A stretch of 64,000 nucleotides of DNA from Arthrobacter globiformis (GCF_030817195.1 NZ_JAUSYZ010000001.1:1550001-1614000), one strand, 5' to 3'; shown: positions 25,837 to 40,130, counted from the first letter of the stretch. Made by a program: numbers and translations. Notes: a model not told the origin generated them from the sequence alone.

Positions 25837-26856
25837 ATGTCAGGAATCAGTTTTACGGCCATCGATTTCGAAACGGCCAACAGCCACCGCGGCTCGGCGT
25901 GCGCCGTCGGCCTGGTGAAGGTGCACGACGGGCACATCGTGGACACGGCGTCGTGGCTCATCAAGCCGCCGCCCGGCATCGACGACTTTGATCCCATCAA
26001 CGTGGAGCTCCACGGGATCGCGGAACAGGACGTCCAGAACGCCGCCGACTGGGAGATGTCCCTCGAAGGCATACTGCAGTTCGTCTGCGAGGACCCGCTC
26101 GTGGCGTTCGACGCCGCCTACGACGCCTCCGTGATGCGGAAAGCCACCGATCACCAGCACCTGGACCTGCCGGCCAAGGACTTCTACTGCGCGCTGCGCC
26201 TCGCCCAGGATCACCTGGCCCTGCCGCGGCACCGCCTCGACGACGTTCTCGCCGCACTGGACCTTCCGCCGGTTGAGCGGCATGAGCCGCGGGCGCACGC
26301 GCTGGCCTGCGCCCAGATTGTGCTTGCCATTGCGGCAGCACGGCGTTTCTCCACTCTGGCCGAGGTTTGGGAACAGCCGGCGACGGCGGTCGGCAAGCGC
26401 CGCCGTGGCCGGCGCGTCCGCACCGACGGCGACCCGGAGGCTGAAACTTCCGGCGCCGGACATGCGGAAGCTGAAGTTGCGCCTGGGGGACGGGATGAGC
26501 CCGATGCCAACCTCGCCGTGGTGGCGCCCGACGCCGGTCCGCACCGGACTCCTCAGCTGGTTCAGTTGAGCCGGGCGGAGGTTGCGCCCGTTGAAGACGG
26601 TGACGCTGAACCGGACCGAACACCCCGTCGGGGTGCCCCGAAGCGCGCGTTCAGTACTGCAGCGGGACTGGTGCTGTTCGCGCTGGGTGTGGCGGCCGCC
26701 GTCGGGCTCGCCTACCTCACCGGATTCACCATCCGCTTCTTCGCTGCCGGCCAGAACGTCACAGCCGCACTGACACTCGCCGCAGCCACAGCGACCATGT
26801 GGGCGATCTGGGCAAGCATCACCCTCGGCTGGCACCGGCTCCGGCCCGGCACCTGA
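25837..26856 (+). CDS. DnaQ-like 3'-5' exonuclease with C-terminal membrane helices
   Basis: The ATG at 25837 follows GGGGAGG and gives 339 residues. Residues about 5-170 are a DEDDh exonuclease: DFETANSHRGSACAVG (Exo I), VAFDAAYDASVM (Exo II) and RAHALACAQIVLAI with His/Asp (Exo III). A basic and then acidic linker of about 90 residues follows, and then two membrane helices (TAAGLVLFALGVAAAVGL; VTAALTLAAATATMWAIW). Soluble versions process DNA or RNA ends; anchoring of the exonuclease to the membrane is unusual. No partner gene is evident. Confidence 0.85.
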   Translation: MSGISFTAIDFETANSHRGSACAVGLVKVHDGHIVDTASWLIKPPPGIDDFDPINVELHGIAEQDVQNAADWEMSLEGILQFVCEDPLVAFDAAYDASVMRKATDHQHLDLPAKDFYCALRLAQDHLALPRHRLDDVLAALDLPPVERHEPRAHALACAQIVLAIAAARRFSTLAEVWEQPATAVGKRRRGRRVRTDGDPEAETSGAGHAEAEVAPGGRDEPDANLAVVAPDAGPHRTPQLVQLSRAEVAPVEDGDAEPDRTPRRGAPKRAFSTAAGLVLFALGVAAAVGLAYLTGFTIRFFAAGQNVTAALTLAAATATMWAIWASITLGWHRLRPGT

Positions 26857-27032
26857 CCCGCTGTAGCTGACCCCCGGAAACTGACCAGCCTCATCTGCGG
26901 CCTGCCGCCACGGCGTCATACTTCCCGTCTGCGAGAATGCTCGTGGACCGGGGGCGGGCGCAACTGAACAATGCCGTCCCCTTAGCTCAACGAAGCTCAG
27001 CGAGGCCTCGCGGCCGGGGAAGGCGGACAACC

Positions 27033-27788
27033 ATGCCCATGTGGGCCCAGGCGCTCTTTTGGGGAACTCTTGCCGGCGGGGCGCTGGTTCTCGGCTCGGG
27101 ACTGTCCTGGAAATGGAACATCCCCGCGAAGCTTGTCTCCTCGATCATGGCGTTCGGCGCAGGCGTCCTCATCTCCGCGCTCGCGTTCGAACTCGTGGAC
27201 GAGGCCGTGCAGGGCGGCGGCCTCTGGCCCACGGTCCTCGGCTTCCTCGCCGGCGCGGTGGTCTACGTCAGCGCCAACGCATTGCTCGCCCGCTCCGGAG
27301 CCAAGCACCGGAAGCGCTCCAAGGACCAGCAGCCCTCCGAAAAGGACGACCCGGGCAGCGGCACGGCCATCGCCGTCGGAGCACTCCTGGACGGCATCCC
27401 GGAATCGGTGGTCCTCGGCGTCGGACTGGTTACGGCAGGCACCGTGAGCCCGGCGATGCTCGCCGCTGTCTTCATCTCAAACGTCCCTGAGGGGCTGTCC
27501 AGCACGGCGGGCATGAAGAGGGCGGGCCGCGGTGCCAAGTACGTCTTCGGTGTGTGGAGCGGGATCGCGCTGCTGTGCGGGCTCGCGTCACTTGTCGGCT
27601 ACACGGCACTGGAAACCGCGCCCGCGGGGATGGTGGCCTTCATTACGGCCGTGGCGGCAGGCGGGATCCTTGCCATGCTCGCGGACACGATGATCCCCGA
27701 GGCCTTCGAGGAGCACCACAACCTCACCGGCCTGGTGGCTGCCGTGGGCTTCCTTTCGGCCTTCACCATCCACCACGTCGGCGGGTAG
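27033..27788 (+). CDS. ZIP-family metal transporter
   Basis: ATG 27033 gives 251 residues with about eight helices and the ZIP signature: IMAFGAGVLISALAFEL in helix 2, a His/Lys-rich cytosolic loop (GAKHRKRSKDQQ), LLDGIPESVVLGVG in helix 4 and FISNVPEGLSST in helix 5, where D, P-E and N-P-E residues form the metal site. Imports Zn2+ or another divalent ion. A remnant of a second ZIP gene is found at 55979-56510. Confidence 0.93.
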   Translation: MPMWAQALFWGTLAGGALVLGSGLSWKWNIPAKLVSSIMAFGAGVLISALAFELVDEAVQGGGLWPTVLGFLAGAVVYVSANALLARSGAKHRKRSKDQQPSEKDDPGSGTAIAVGALLDGIPESVVLGVGLVTAGTVSPAMLAAVFISNVPEGLSSTAGMKRAGRGAKYVFGVWSGIALLCGLASLVGYTALETAPAGMVAFITAVAAGGILAMLADTMIPEAFEEHHNLTGLVAAVGFLSAFTIHHVGG

Positions 27789-27807
27789 TTCTCCTTTTCC
27801 GGAAGGT

Positions 27808-27990
27808 CTAACGCTCCTTGGGGATGAGGATCCACAGAGCGATGTAGACCAAGTCCCCGACGCCGAACAGGCCGAACAGCACAAAGCCGATGCGGACCAG
27901 AGCCGTGGAAATACCGAACCGTGCAGCCAGCGCCGCGCAGACGCCCGCGATCATCTTGCCACTCCTGGGCCGAACCATACCTGCTTCCAT
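27808..27990 (-). CDS. PspC-domain protein, 60 residues
   Basis: This short protein is one PspC domain: GKMIAGVCAALAARFGISTALVRIGF (shown by AGVCAALAARFGI) and a C-terminal membrane helix ending YIALWILIPKER. PspC proteins sit in the membrane and respond to envelope stress. It is convergent with the ZIP gene, 19 bases apart. Confidence 0.9.
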   Translation of the reverse strand: MEAGMVRPRSGKMIAGVCAALAARFGISTALVRIGFVLFGLFGVGDLVYIALWILIPKER

Positions 27991-28105
27991 GCCGCCACAG
28001 TAGCAGCCGGTTCCGCCGGCGTCAGTGCACTGGTCGCACCAGTTTTCAAACGGTGGCTGGACCCCGACAGCGGGGGCACCACCGGTATCGGGGTCCCGAA
28101 AGTAC

Positions 28106-28151
28106 CCCGACGACGGGCGGGCGGCGACGCTGACGCCCGCCCGCCGTCGGG
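28106..28151 (-). terminator. Hairpin after the multicopper oxidase gene
   Basis: CCCGACGACGGGCGGGCG pairs over 18 bp with one mismatch, and CGAAAGTACC follows on the right-hand side of the minus transcript. T-run is poor, so efficiency is uncertain. Confidence 0.6.
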
Positions 28152-28178
28152 CTTAATTGAGCGGTCCTGAAGGGCCGC

Positions 28179-30527
28179 TCAGGCTGCGGTGACTGTCACT
28201 GTCCGCGTGGCGAGCACCTCGGACGTGATCCAGTGCAGGAATTGGATGCTGATGGTGTACCTCCCGGGAGCCGGCGGGCGCAGCAGGAAGTCGAACTTCT
28301 CGGCGGCGCCGGACTTGATGATGTCGGTCAGGAGCGGTTGCCCGGCCTGCGACGGCTGAACCGCGGGTCCTGTGGGGCTGGGTGTGGTCCAGAAGGGCCG
28401 GCCGTCGTGGGCGATCAGCTCGGCGATTTTCGCTGGCCTGCCCGCCGAGTCCGTGATCTTCGTAAGCGTGGGGAAATAGTCCACGTTGACCATGCGCACG
28501 AGGGTCGGGTACTTGCCGTTCCGCACGACGTTGGCGCGCATCTGGGAGACGGCCCAGACCCTGTCGTCGCCCCTTGGCCGGCTTGGGATGATGCCGCCCA
28601 GGAGGAAGAAGTGCTTGGGCTCGAAGCGGTTGAGCCCCGCATCCTCGCCGTTGAGTCCGGCAGCATGGTTCAGTTCATGCCACCTCGGATCAAGCGAGTA
28701 GGGCGCGATGAATGTTTCGGTGGCGATATCATACAGCGGTCCCTCGAACGAATGACGCCGCGTGCCGGCCGGCGTCGGCGCAGCGGGGTTGGGCCGGGGA
28801 TCAACCACGATCGCCCCGAACATGCCCATCTGAACGTGCAGCGGGGTGTTGACGTGGCAGTGGTAGAAGTAGGTGCCCGCCGCGCCGCGGTTGGGGTTGC
28901 CGCGTTCTGCGACGTCGGGCCTCCACTGGTAGGTGTAGTGTCCCGTAACCTCGAAGGAGGTGTGGCCCACGCCGTCATTCCGCGGGTCCGGTTCGATGCC
29001 GTGCCAGTGGATGGTGTGGACCCTCTTGCTTGGTTTGATCGTGGCCTGGAACAGTTGGCCCTCCTGCATCCTCACCGTTGTTCCGGGAATCTGGCGCCCG
29101 AATTTGTTGCCCTCGAAGCTCCACATCTCATGCTCTGAACCGTCAGGAAATGTGAACTTCCGGTTGAAGAAGTCCATCAGGAGGAAGACGTCAGGCTTCA
29201 GCGGGAACTCGGTCTCCGGGCTGCCTTCATGGGGCTGGTCCGACGAGAAGTCCACCTGGCTCCTGAACGTGTGGTGCGGATCCGCGGCCGTCGGCGGCGT
29301 CCCTTGGACAGGGGCGGGCTGGCCGGCCAGCACCCAGTCCGCCACCAGGCCGCCGGGGTACAAACCGCCGCGCGCCGTCTGGGACGGTTCCGCATGGCAG
29401 TGCATGGGGTACGTCCAGTCCTCGTCCCTTGTGTTCCACACCTGGTCGATCACATCAGGTGGCCGCCGGACCGGCAGCATCGATTCCTTGCGTTCCAGCG
29501 GCTGCAGCTGAACGGTGTCCTCCCATTGCTGGAGCTGCACGTCGCCCTGGGGCGACACCCGGCCGTTGGACCGGGGAAAGTCGATTCCATTGGCACGCAC
29601 GGTCCACACGTGGTTGCCGTGGTAATGCAGCTGATGGTCCACGATGCCGGCGTTGAGCATTCGCATGAGGTGACCGGTGCGGATAGCCCCGGCTGAGGGG
29701 GAGGCGCTGAAATTGCGCACATCGGTCTCTCGGGGATGGCCTGAAGCCAGCGTGTCCTCATGCCGCCGCTCGTTGAATTCCAGGTCAGTGGTGACGGCCA
29801 GCGCCTGGAAGCCGGCGAACCCATTGATGGTGAAGTAATTCGGCACTGCCGGCGTGGCGAGGGGATCCACCGTCTGCCCCCTCGATGCGATGCGGGCCCA
29901 GTTGGAATCGACGTCGTGACAGAGCCACAGCCACTGCCGCTCGAATTCAGCTGCACCGGGCGCGAGCCGCCATGCGTTGCGCGGATCGATCACCACGAGG
30001 GCTCCGTAGAGACCAAGGATCCGTTCCACAGGCTGGTTGCCGGGGTCTGTGTACACGTAGGTTCCAGGCAAGGGCGCAGGAAACCTCAGGAGCTTCGTTT
30101 TTCCGGGAGCGACCTGACCGGAGCCAATATCCGCCCCGCCCGGGCCGGCACGGTGGAACCGGATCTCATGCGGCTGCGCGAGGTTGTTGTGCAACAGAAT
30201 TTCGATGGTGCTGCCCGTCTCGGCGATCAGCGTCCGGGGCGGAAAGAAGCTGGCCCAGTAGCCTCGCCGGGCAAGGAACTGCCGGGTGAATGTAGGGTCC
30301 GGCCGCAGCGGCGAGGGCCTTCCATGCGGCGGTAGCGGCGCTCCCAGGGGATAGGTCCGGCTGGCCACCACCCGCCCGTTCACGGTGATAACCCTTGGGC
30401 TTATGGCCAGCGCCGGCTTCGGATCGTTGATCGCGGTGCGGCGGTCCCCGAACCCACGGTGGTAGACGAGCGATCCGTCCACCATCGGAACGAAGCCGTC
30501 GTTGATGTGGATGTCCAAGACTGCCAT
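28179..30527 (-). CDS. Multicopper oxidase family protein, 782 residues
   Basis: The protein has three cupredoxin-like regions. Likely copper ligands are HYHGNHVWT (about residue 302), MHCHAEP (about 375), HWHGIE (about 505) and YHCHVNTPLHVQMGM (about 555), the last resembling a type 1/type 3 motif but with five, not three, residues between HCH and the next His. At 782 residues it is longer than ordinary laccases (about 500), with an N-terminal cupredoxin lacking obvious ligands. No signal peptide is visible, so it may be cytosolic or leave by an unknown route. Oxidation of a phenol, amine or metal is possible. Alternative: a bilirubin-oxidase-like spore or coat enzyme. Confidence 0.85.
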   Translation of the reverse strand: MAVLDIHINDGFVPMVDGSLVYHRGFGDRRTAINDPKPALAISPRVITVNGRVVASRTYPLGAPLPPHGRPSPLRPDPTFTRQFLARRGYWASFFPPRTLIAETGSTIEILLHNNLAQPHEIRFHRAGPGGADIGSGQVAPGKTKLLRFPAPLPGTYVYTDPGNQPVERILGLYGALVVIDPRNAWRLAPGAAEFERQWLWLCHDVDSNWARIASRGQTVDPLATPAVPNYFTINGFAGFQALAVTTDLEFNERRHEDTLASGHPRETDVRNFSASPSAGAIRTGHLMRMLNAGIVDHQLHYHGNHVWTVRANGIDFPRSNGRVSPQGDVQLQQWEDTVQLQPLERKESMLPVRRPPDVIDQVWNTRDEDWTYPMHCHAEPSQTARGGLYPGGLVADWVLAGQPAPVQGTPPTAADPHHTFRSQVDFSSDQPHEGSPETEFPLKPDVFLLMDFFNRKFTFPDGSEHEMWSFEGNKFGRQIPGTTVRMQEGQLFQATIKPSKRVHTIHWHGIEPDPRNDGVGHTSFEVTGHYTYQWRPDVAERGNPNRGAAGTYFYHCHVNTPLHVQMGMFGAIVVDPRPNPAAPTPAGTRRHSFEGPLYDIATETFIAPYSLDPRWHELNHAAGLNGEDAGLNRFEPKHFFLLGGIIPSRPRGDDRVWAVSQMRANVVRNGKYPTLVRMVNVDYFPTLTKITDSAGRPAKIAELIAHDGRPFWTTPSPTGPAVQPSQAGQPLLTDIIKSGAAEKFDFLLRPPAPGRYTISIQFLHWITSEVLATRTVTVTAA

Positions 30528-30691
30528 GCCCGGCCTCCCAGTGTGCTGGGGACGGGAGTACAGGTGGAATGCGGGTCCATGTCGCCCCCAATTGCGCTTA
30601 TAGACAGAACCCCATGGTTGTGGGCGCAGCCTATAGAAAGCTTGGGGATGACCGTGGGAAGCGCATGTCCTTACATGCGCAGGTATGGCTT

Positions 30692-32092
30692 CTACTTGCC
30701 GACGGCGGAATCCTGGGGAGCGCCGTTCAATCCGGCTGCTGCTTCAAGCCGCAGTTCAAGGTCGGCCATGACCATCGCCGCCAGGTCCCGCAGGTTGGCG
30801 TTGTCCTCGGCGGTCATGGTGCGCGGCTCGAAATCCAGGATGCACAGGGTTCCGAGGTTGTAGCCGTCCCGGGTCTTGAGGGGAGCGCCGGCGTAGAACT
30901 TCAGCCCGAACTCACCCGCGACCAGCGGGTTGAGCAGGGTACGTGGGTCTTCCGGGGCGTTCTCCACCACCCAAAGCCCGTCCTGCAGGATCGCTGACGC
31001 GCAGAGGCCGGGGTCCCTGCTGATCTGCTCCACGTCCACTCCGTGGTGGGACTTGAACCAGATCCGGTCATGATCAACGATCGACACGATCGCCACAGGC
31101 ACCGAGAAGAGCCTGGCGGCCAGCGCGGTGATCCTGTCGAAGGCGCCGTCCGGGGGAGTGTCGAGGATGCTGTAGCTGTGCACGGCCTCCATCCGGGCTT
31201 CCTCGTCTGCAGGTATGACGGCGGCATCCACCTTGTGCTTGCCGCGGCTGCTCAGGGACAGCTCATACAGGGCCTGGCTCACCTCGCTGGTTGACGGCCT
31301 GTCCTCCGGATTCCGCGCCGTCATCGCAGCCAAGAGAAGCCGCCACTCGGGATCAACGTGGTCGGGGATATGCGGGTCGTCCATGAGGCGGGCGAGGGCG
31401 CTCTGCAGGGGATCACCCGGGAAGGCTTGCTGCCCGGTCAGGCTTTCAAGCAGCACCAGGCCCAGGGAGTACACATCACTTGGGGGCCCGATGGGCTCGG
31501 CCTTGGCCTGCTCCGGGCTGAGGTATCCCGCGGTACCGAGGAAGCCGCCGTCGTGCAGGTCCGGCGCGTCAGCCATGAGCGCGATGCCGAAATCCGTCAG
31601 CTTTGCGTGCATCCGCGCGGTGTCGTGCTGGTAGTCAAACACCAGGATGTTTCCGGGCTTCACGTCCCGGTGAACCACACCGCTTTCGTGGATGTAGGCG
31701 AGGGCATCGGCCACGTCGTAGCCGATCTCGGCCGCTTGGCGGGAGGAGAGCGGGCCTTCGCTGAGGCGGCGCTTAAGATCCGGGCCTTCCACGAGTTCCA
31801 TCACCAGGTAAATGAGCGTGCGGTCGCCTTCCGCCCGGTCCACGCCGGCGTCAAGGAGTGTGATCAGGCTGTGGTGGTTCAGGGCCGCGAGGACTTTGAC
31901 TTCGGCGTCATCGTCGCGCACTGTTTCCCGAGCGGCATTGCTTCGGTTGATGACCTTAAGGGCCACTTCGCGCTCGAGGGAGTCGTCGACGGCCCGGTAG
32001 ACGTTGGCCATGGCGCCGGAACCGATCTGTTCCACCACCCGGTACCTTCCGCCGAGGACTGTGCCTTCTGCAATGCCGGGTTGTACGGCCAT
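30692..32092 (-). CDS. Serine/threonine protein kinase with C-terminal GAF domain
   Basis: The 466-residue protein has a complete kinase domain: GSGAMANVY (24-32), Lys46, HRDVKPGN (141-148), DFG (167-169) and GTAGYLSPEQ. After a short linker a GAF domain (about 310-450) follows: YSILDTPPDGAFDRITALAA, PVAIVSIVDHDRIWFKSHHG, LCASAILQDGLWVVENAPED. No membrane helix is present, unlike PknB. A soluble kinase that senses a small ligand, redox state or light through GAF is likely. Targets unknown. It is upstream of the multicopper oxidase on the same strand, 164 bases apart. Confidence 0.92.
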   Translation of the reverse strand: MAVQPGIAEGTVLGGRYRVVEQIGSGAMANVYRAVDDSLEREVALKVINRSNAARETVRDDDAEVKVLAALNHHSLITLLDAGVDRAEGDRTLIYLVMELVEGPDLKRRLSEGPLSSRQAAEIGYDVADALAYIHESGVVHRDVKPGNILVFDYQHDTARMHAKLTDFGIALMADAPDLHDGGFLGTAGYLSPEQAKAEPIGPPSDVYSLGLVLLESLTGQQAFPGDPLQSALARLMDDPHIPDHVDPEWRLLLAAMTARNPEDRPSTSEVSQALYELSLSSRGKHKVDAAVIPADEEARMEAVHSYSILDTPPDGAFDRITALAARLFSVPVAIVSIVDHDRIWFKSHHGVDVEQISRDPGLCASAILQDGLWVVENAPEDPRTLLNPLVAGEFGLKFYAGAPLKTRDGYNLGTLCILDFEPRTMTAEDNANLRDLAAMVMADLELRLEAAAGLNGAPQDSAVGK

Positions 32093-32190
32093 GAGGTACC
32101 TTGATTTCCCGCCGGGCCCCGGGGGCCGGCGCTGTTAGTGCGTTGAAGCGTTGTGACAGCAGTGTGCGCCTGATACAGGGTTTTGGGTAC

Positions 32191-32224
32191 GCAGAAAGAG
32201 CCGATATGTATCGGCTCTTTCTGC
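32191..32224. terminator. Perfect 16-bp hairpin terminator
   Basis: GCAGAAAGAGCCGATA-TG-TATCGGCTCTTTCTGC, eight bases beyond the stop of the 85-residue minus-strand gene; the right arm in either direction contains a CTTT run. Confidence 0.85.
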
Positions 32225-32232
32225 GGTTCGGC

Positions 32233-32490
32233 CTAGATAAGGCTGGGGGCGCTCGCCAGGATGTAGTCGGCGGCTGCGGGCCCGGTCATGGCCAGCTCGC
32301 AGTTCGCCGGATCGATGCCTCGCTCCTTGAGTGCCGCAAACAGGGAGTCAGGGGCGGCTGGCTGCAACTTATGGATCAGGCACCAGCTGGTGTAAAGGCC
32401 GTATAGCTCGTCGGTTCCGAGAACCGTGTCGGTTTCCCGTTCCGTGGTCAGCGCCTCGGCGATAAATTGTTCAAACTTGGTGGCGTCCAT
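32233..32490 (-). CDS. Hypothetical protein, 85 residues
   Basis: A small, mostly helical soluble protein (FEQFIAEALTTERETDTVLG, GLYTSWCLIHKL, LFAALKERGIDP). GAGGAGCCC lies upstream of the ATG. No family recognised; the spacing pattern is reminiscent of small primase- or DUF-type helical domains in Arthrobacter, without proof. It is flanked by a strong terminator on one side and the IS110 element on the other. Confidence 0.65.
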   Translation of the reverse strand: MDATKFEQFIAEALTTERETDTVLGTDELYGLYTSWCLIHKLQPAAPDSLFAALKERGIDPANCELAMTGPAAADYILASAPSLI

Positions 32491-32683
32491 TTTTGGGCTC
32501 CTCTACGGACATGTACATTGATCCGCCGTTTCTGCTTCAGCGATAAACGGATCTCCGCCCATAGGGGCCAGCGATCTACCTGAAATTTATGCGAGACAGA
32601 CTGTTCTGTCTAGTTGAGCCGGGGACGCGCAAAGTAGCATCTAGAACGCCACTTTCGATAAGGGGTAACGACGGCCGGGGGGG

Positions 32684-34006
32684 GTGTCCCTATGCTTTTG
32701 TTCAAGCGGCCTGGGCTGGTTTCTCCTTGTAGAGGGTGCCGTGTTTGAGCATGGAGTAGATGACGTCGCAGCGGCGCCGGGCGAGGCAGATGACGGCGGC
32801 GTTGTGCTTCTTTCCTTGGGCCCGTTTCTTTTGGTAGTAGGCCTTCGAGGCCGGGTGGTGGCAGCTGGCGATCCAGGCGGATCTGAATAGGGCGTTCTTG
32901 AGTTGTTTGTTGCCGGAGCGGGCAGGAAATTCACCGCGAATCGAGGTGCCGGAGCGTCGTGTCACCGGGGCTATGCCTGCGTAGGCCGCGAGGTGTCCGG
33001 CGGAGGTGAAGGTGCCGGCATCGCCGATGGTCAGGAGTATCGTCGCTGCGGTCTTGATGCCGACTCCCGGCATGGACATCAAGACCTGGGAAAGAGGGAA
33101 GTCATCGAGGAGCTTTTCGACTTCTTCGGCCACGATGGCTCGCTGGTGTTTGAGTTCCTTGATCTGGGCTGCGACGCGGGGGATGACCAGTTCGACGGCT
33201 TCGGTGCCGATGACGGTGACGGTCTGCTCGTCCAGTGCCGAAAAGATGGCTTCAATGAGGTCTACCGGGTCCTTGCGGCTGTGGTTCCTGGCCCAGCGCA
33301 GCACGTTGGATCGCCCGGCAGCCCGCAGTCCGGTCGGTCCGGCGTATTTGATGAACAGTTCCAGCACCAGGGGCCGGGTCAGCACTGTTCCCGGGAAGAC
33401 GCGCTCCAGGGCGGGGAATATCTGCAGCAGCAGGGACCGCAGACGGTTGATCGCCCTGGTGCATTCGTGGGTCAGGTCCGCGTCGAATCCGGAGAGTACC
33501 TTCAGGGCCGCGAGCACTTCGCTGTCCCGGTCAACGGCGCGCAGCGTGTGCGGCATTGCACGTGCCGTCTCGGCGATGATGAACGCATCCCGCGCGTCCG
33601 TTTTGGACTTTCCCGGGTACAGGTCAGCAGCTTTGCGCATCGCCAGGCCGGGCAGGTAGGCAACAGTGCAGCCGCAGTCCCGTGCCACCGCTATCGGCAG
33701 CGCGCCGATGGTGTTGGGCTGGTCCACGATCACCAGCACCCGGCCGTGCTGCTGCAGGCCGGTGAACAGCTCGCGCAGCCGGGCCTCGTCCTGCGGCAGC
33801 GGTTTGTCGAAGACCCGTTCGCCGGCTGCGTTCAACGCGGCGGCGTGATGCTCGGACTTGCCGACATCAAGCCCGCAGTAAACCTCGTATCCTTCGTCCA
33901 TCCGGCGCCCCCTTGCACCACTTATGGCCGCAGTCACGACACCCGATGCTGGCACCCACGTTACAAAGAGACCTGGCCCCGCGGAAGGAGCCGGCCGTGT
34001 CCCTAT
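32684..34006 (-). mobile_element. IS110-family element, ends approximate
   Basis: One DEDD transposase gene with non-coding flanks. A 10-bp direct repeat GTGTCCCTAT lies at 32684-32693 and at 33997-34006 and may mark the recombination cores; IS110 elements lack inverted repeats, so true ends may be somewhat outside. A non-coding stretch upstream of the transposase (33902 onward) is where IS110-type bridge RNA would be encoded. Confidence 0.65.
32702..33901 (-). CDS. IS110-family transposase (DEDD recombinase)
   Basis: ATG 33901 gives 399 residues. The RuvC-like N-terminus starts YCGLDVGKSEHHAAALN, includes DQPNTIGALPIAVARDCG and the SKTDARDAFIIAETAR acidic motif; the C-terminal Tnp domain has SMPGVGIKTAATILLTIGD and AYAGIAPVTRRSGTSIRGEF with the catalytic Ser. 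Both are diagnostic of IS110. Intact and probably able to function. Confidence 0.96.
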   Translation of the reverse strand: MDEGYEVYCGLDVGKSEHHAAALNAAGERVFDKPLPQDEARLRELFTGLQQHGRVLVIVDQPNTIGALPIAVARDCGCTVAYLPGLAMRKAADLYPGKSKTDARDAFIIAETARAMPHTLRAVDRDSEVLAALKVLSGFDADLTHECTRAINRLRSLLLQIFPALERVFPGTVLTRPLVLELFIKYAGPTGLRAAGRSNVLRWARNHSRKDPVDLIEAIFSALDEQTVTVIGTEAVELVIPRVAAQIKELKHQRAIVAEEVEKLLDDFPLSQVLMSMPGVGIKTAATILLTIGDAGTFTSAGHLAAYAGIAPVTRRSGTSIRGEFPARSGNKQLKNALFRSAWIASCHHPASKAYYQKKRAQGKKHNAAVICLARRRCDVIYSMLKHGTLYKEKPAQAA

Positions 34007-34206
34007 CAGCAGTCAACGCGTGTCTCCGAACCTGGCGACAACACCCCCCGGATCATCAATGACAGGGCAAGAAAGTCATACCAGGTCCAGCGACCAAATC
34101 CCCGGCCCTCGGGGACGGAATAAATGTAACGGGCAGCATTTGCTGTCCGCTCAGCATGTCCAGAACGGCTCGCTTCTGTGACTCCCGTCCTCGAGTCGGG
34201 GACGAT

Positions 34207-34235
34207 TTGCACGCGCCTCCGGGGCCGTGTAGAGT
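34207..34235 (+). promoter_or_regulatory. rrn promoter candidate P1
   Basis: TTGCAC, 17 bases, TAGAGT. The gene-free stretch 33902-34632 holds the IS110 flank, two such promoters and the rrn leader. Confidence 0.65.
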
Positions 34236-34372
34236 CTTTCGAGTCGCCGCCGCTGAAGCGGAAAAATAGCGACCGACCCCCTTTCTGACAGCCTGAAAAA
34301 CGGCGCACTAAACAGTGTGCCGGACGCGGGCCGGGGACCTTTCCTGCAGGCGGGAATCGCGGAAACGCTGAT

Positions 34373-34401
34373 TTGCAAAGCTTCGCCGGGTCGGGTAAGT
34401 T
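34373..34401 (+). promoter_or_regulatory. rrn promoter candidate P2
   Basis: TTGCAA, 17 bases, TAAGTT; it lies about 230 bases before 16S, the usual place for the main rrn promoter. Confidence 0.7.
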
Positions 34402-34460
34402 TGAAAAGTTGCTCCGGAGCGATCCTGAACGTTGGTTTGGGTGGTGCCGGGTGTGTCTGT

Positions 34461-34490
34461 TGTTTGAGAACTCAATAGTGTGCCAAGTTT
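34461..34490 (+). other. rrn leader: boxA-like element and 16S processing arm
   Basis: TGTTTGAGAACTCAATAGTG is the leader antitermination-like element. The part GAACTCAATAGTGTGCCAA can pair with TTGGCACACTGTTGGGTCC in the 16S-23S spacer (about 36375-36394), forming the 16S processing stem. Confidence 0.75.
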
Positions 34491-34632
34491 GTTGATACCG
34501 ATTTTTTATGAATTGGTTGATTGTGCCGGGCTGCCCACCCCCGTGGTGTGGCCTGGTGTTTTTGGCTGGTTTCAAATTTTGTGCAGCCTTCGTTCCCGTT
34601 ATTTCCGGGGGTGTTGGTTGTGTCTGTTTTAC

Positions 34633-39810
<5,178 letters not shown>

Positions 39811-39961
39811 CACAAGAACAAAGAATGCTTGCGTCCACTATGTGGTTCCCAACCAACAAACCCGTTGGAAGCGAACCGAAATAAATTGAATAACAACACC
39901 ACTGTTGTTGTAACCACTGTTTTCCCACACACACCCGCGCGGGTGTGTGCCGGGTCAAAGG

Positions 39962-40079
39962 GTTACGGCGGTCATAGCGTGGGGGAAACGCCCGGTCCCA
40001 TTCCGAACCCGGAAGCTAAGACCCACAGCGCCGATGGTACTGCACCCGGGAGGGTGTGGGAGAGTAGGTCACCGCCGGA
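39962..40079 (+). rRNA. rrf: 5S ribosomal RNA
   Basis: GTTACGGCGGTCATAGCG to GTAGGTCACCGCCGGAC, about 118 bases, with the conserved CCCATTCCGAACCCGGAAGC loop. It lies about 150 bases after 23S. Confidence 0.96.
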
Positions 40080-40092
40080 CAACCATTAGGTC

Positions 40093-40130
40093 GAGAGCCC
40101 CAACCAGTCACTGGTCGGGGCTCTCCCGCA
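40093..40130 (+). terminator. Terminator of the rrn operon
   Basis: GAGAGCCCC/GGGGCTCTC outer stem with ACCAG/CTGGT inside, followed by CCCGCATTT. Confidence 0.88.

Noticed and set aside
32191..32224. Possible CRISPR or attachment site at the 34-base palindrome
   Set aside because: Single copy, no spacer pattern, position right after a stop; a terminator explains it.
34006..34575. 189-codon minus-strand frame before 16S
   Set aside because: It covers the rrn promoters and leader, so it is very unlikely to be coding.
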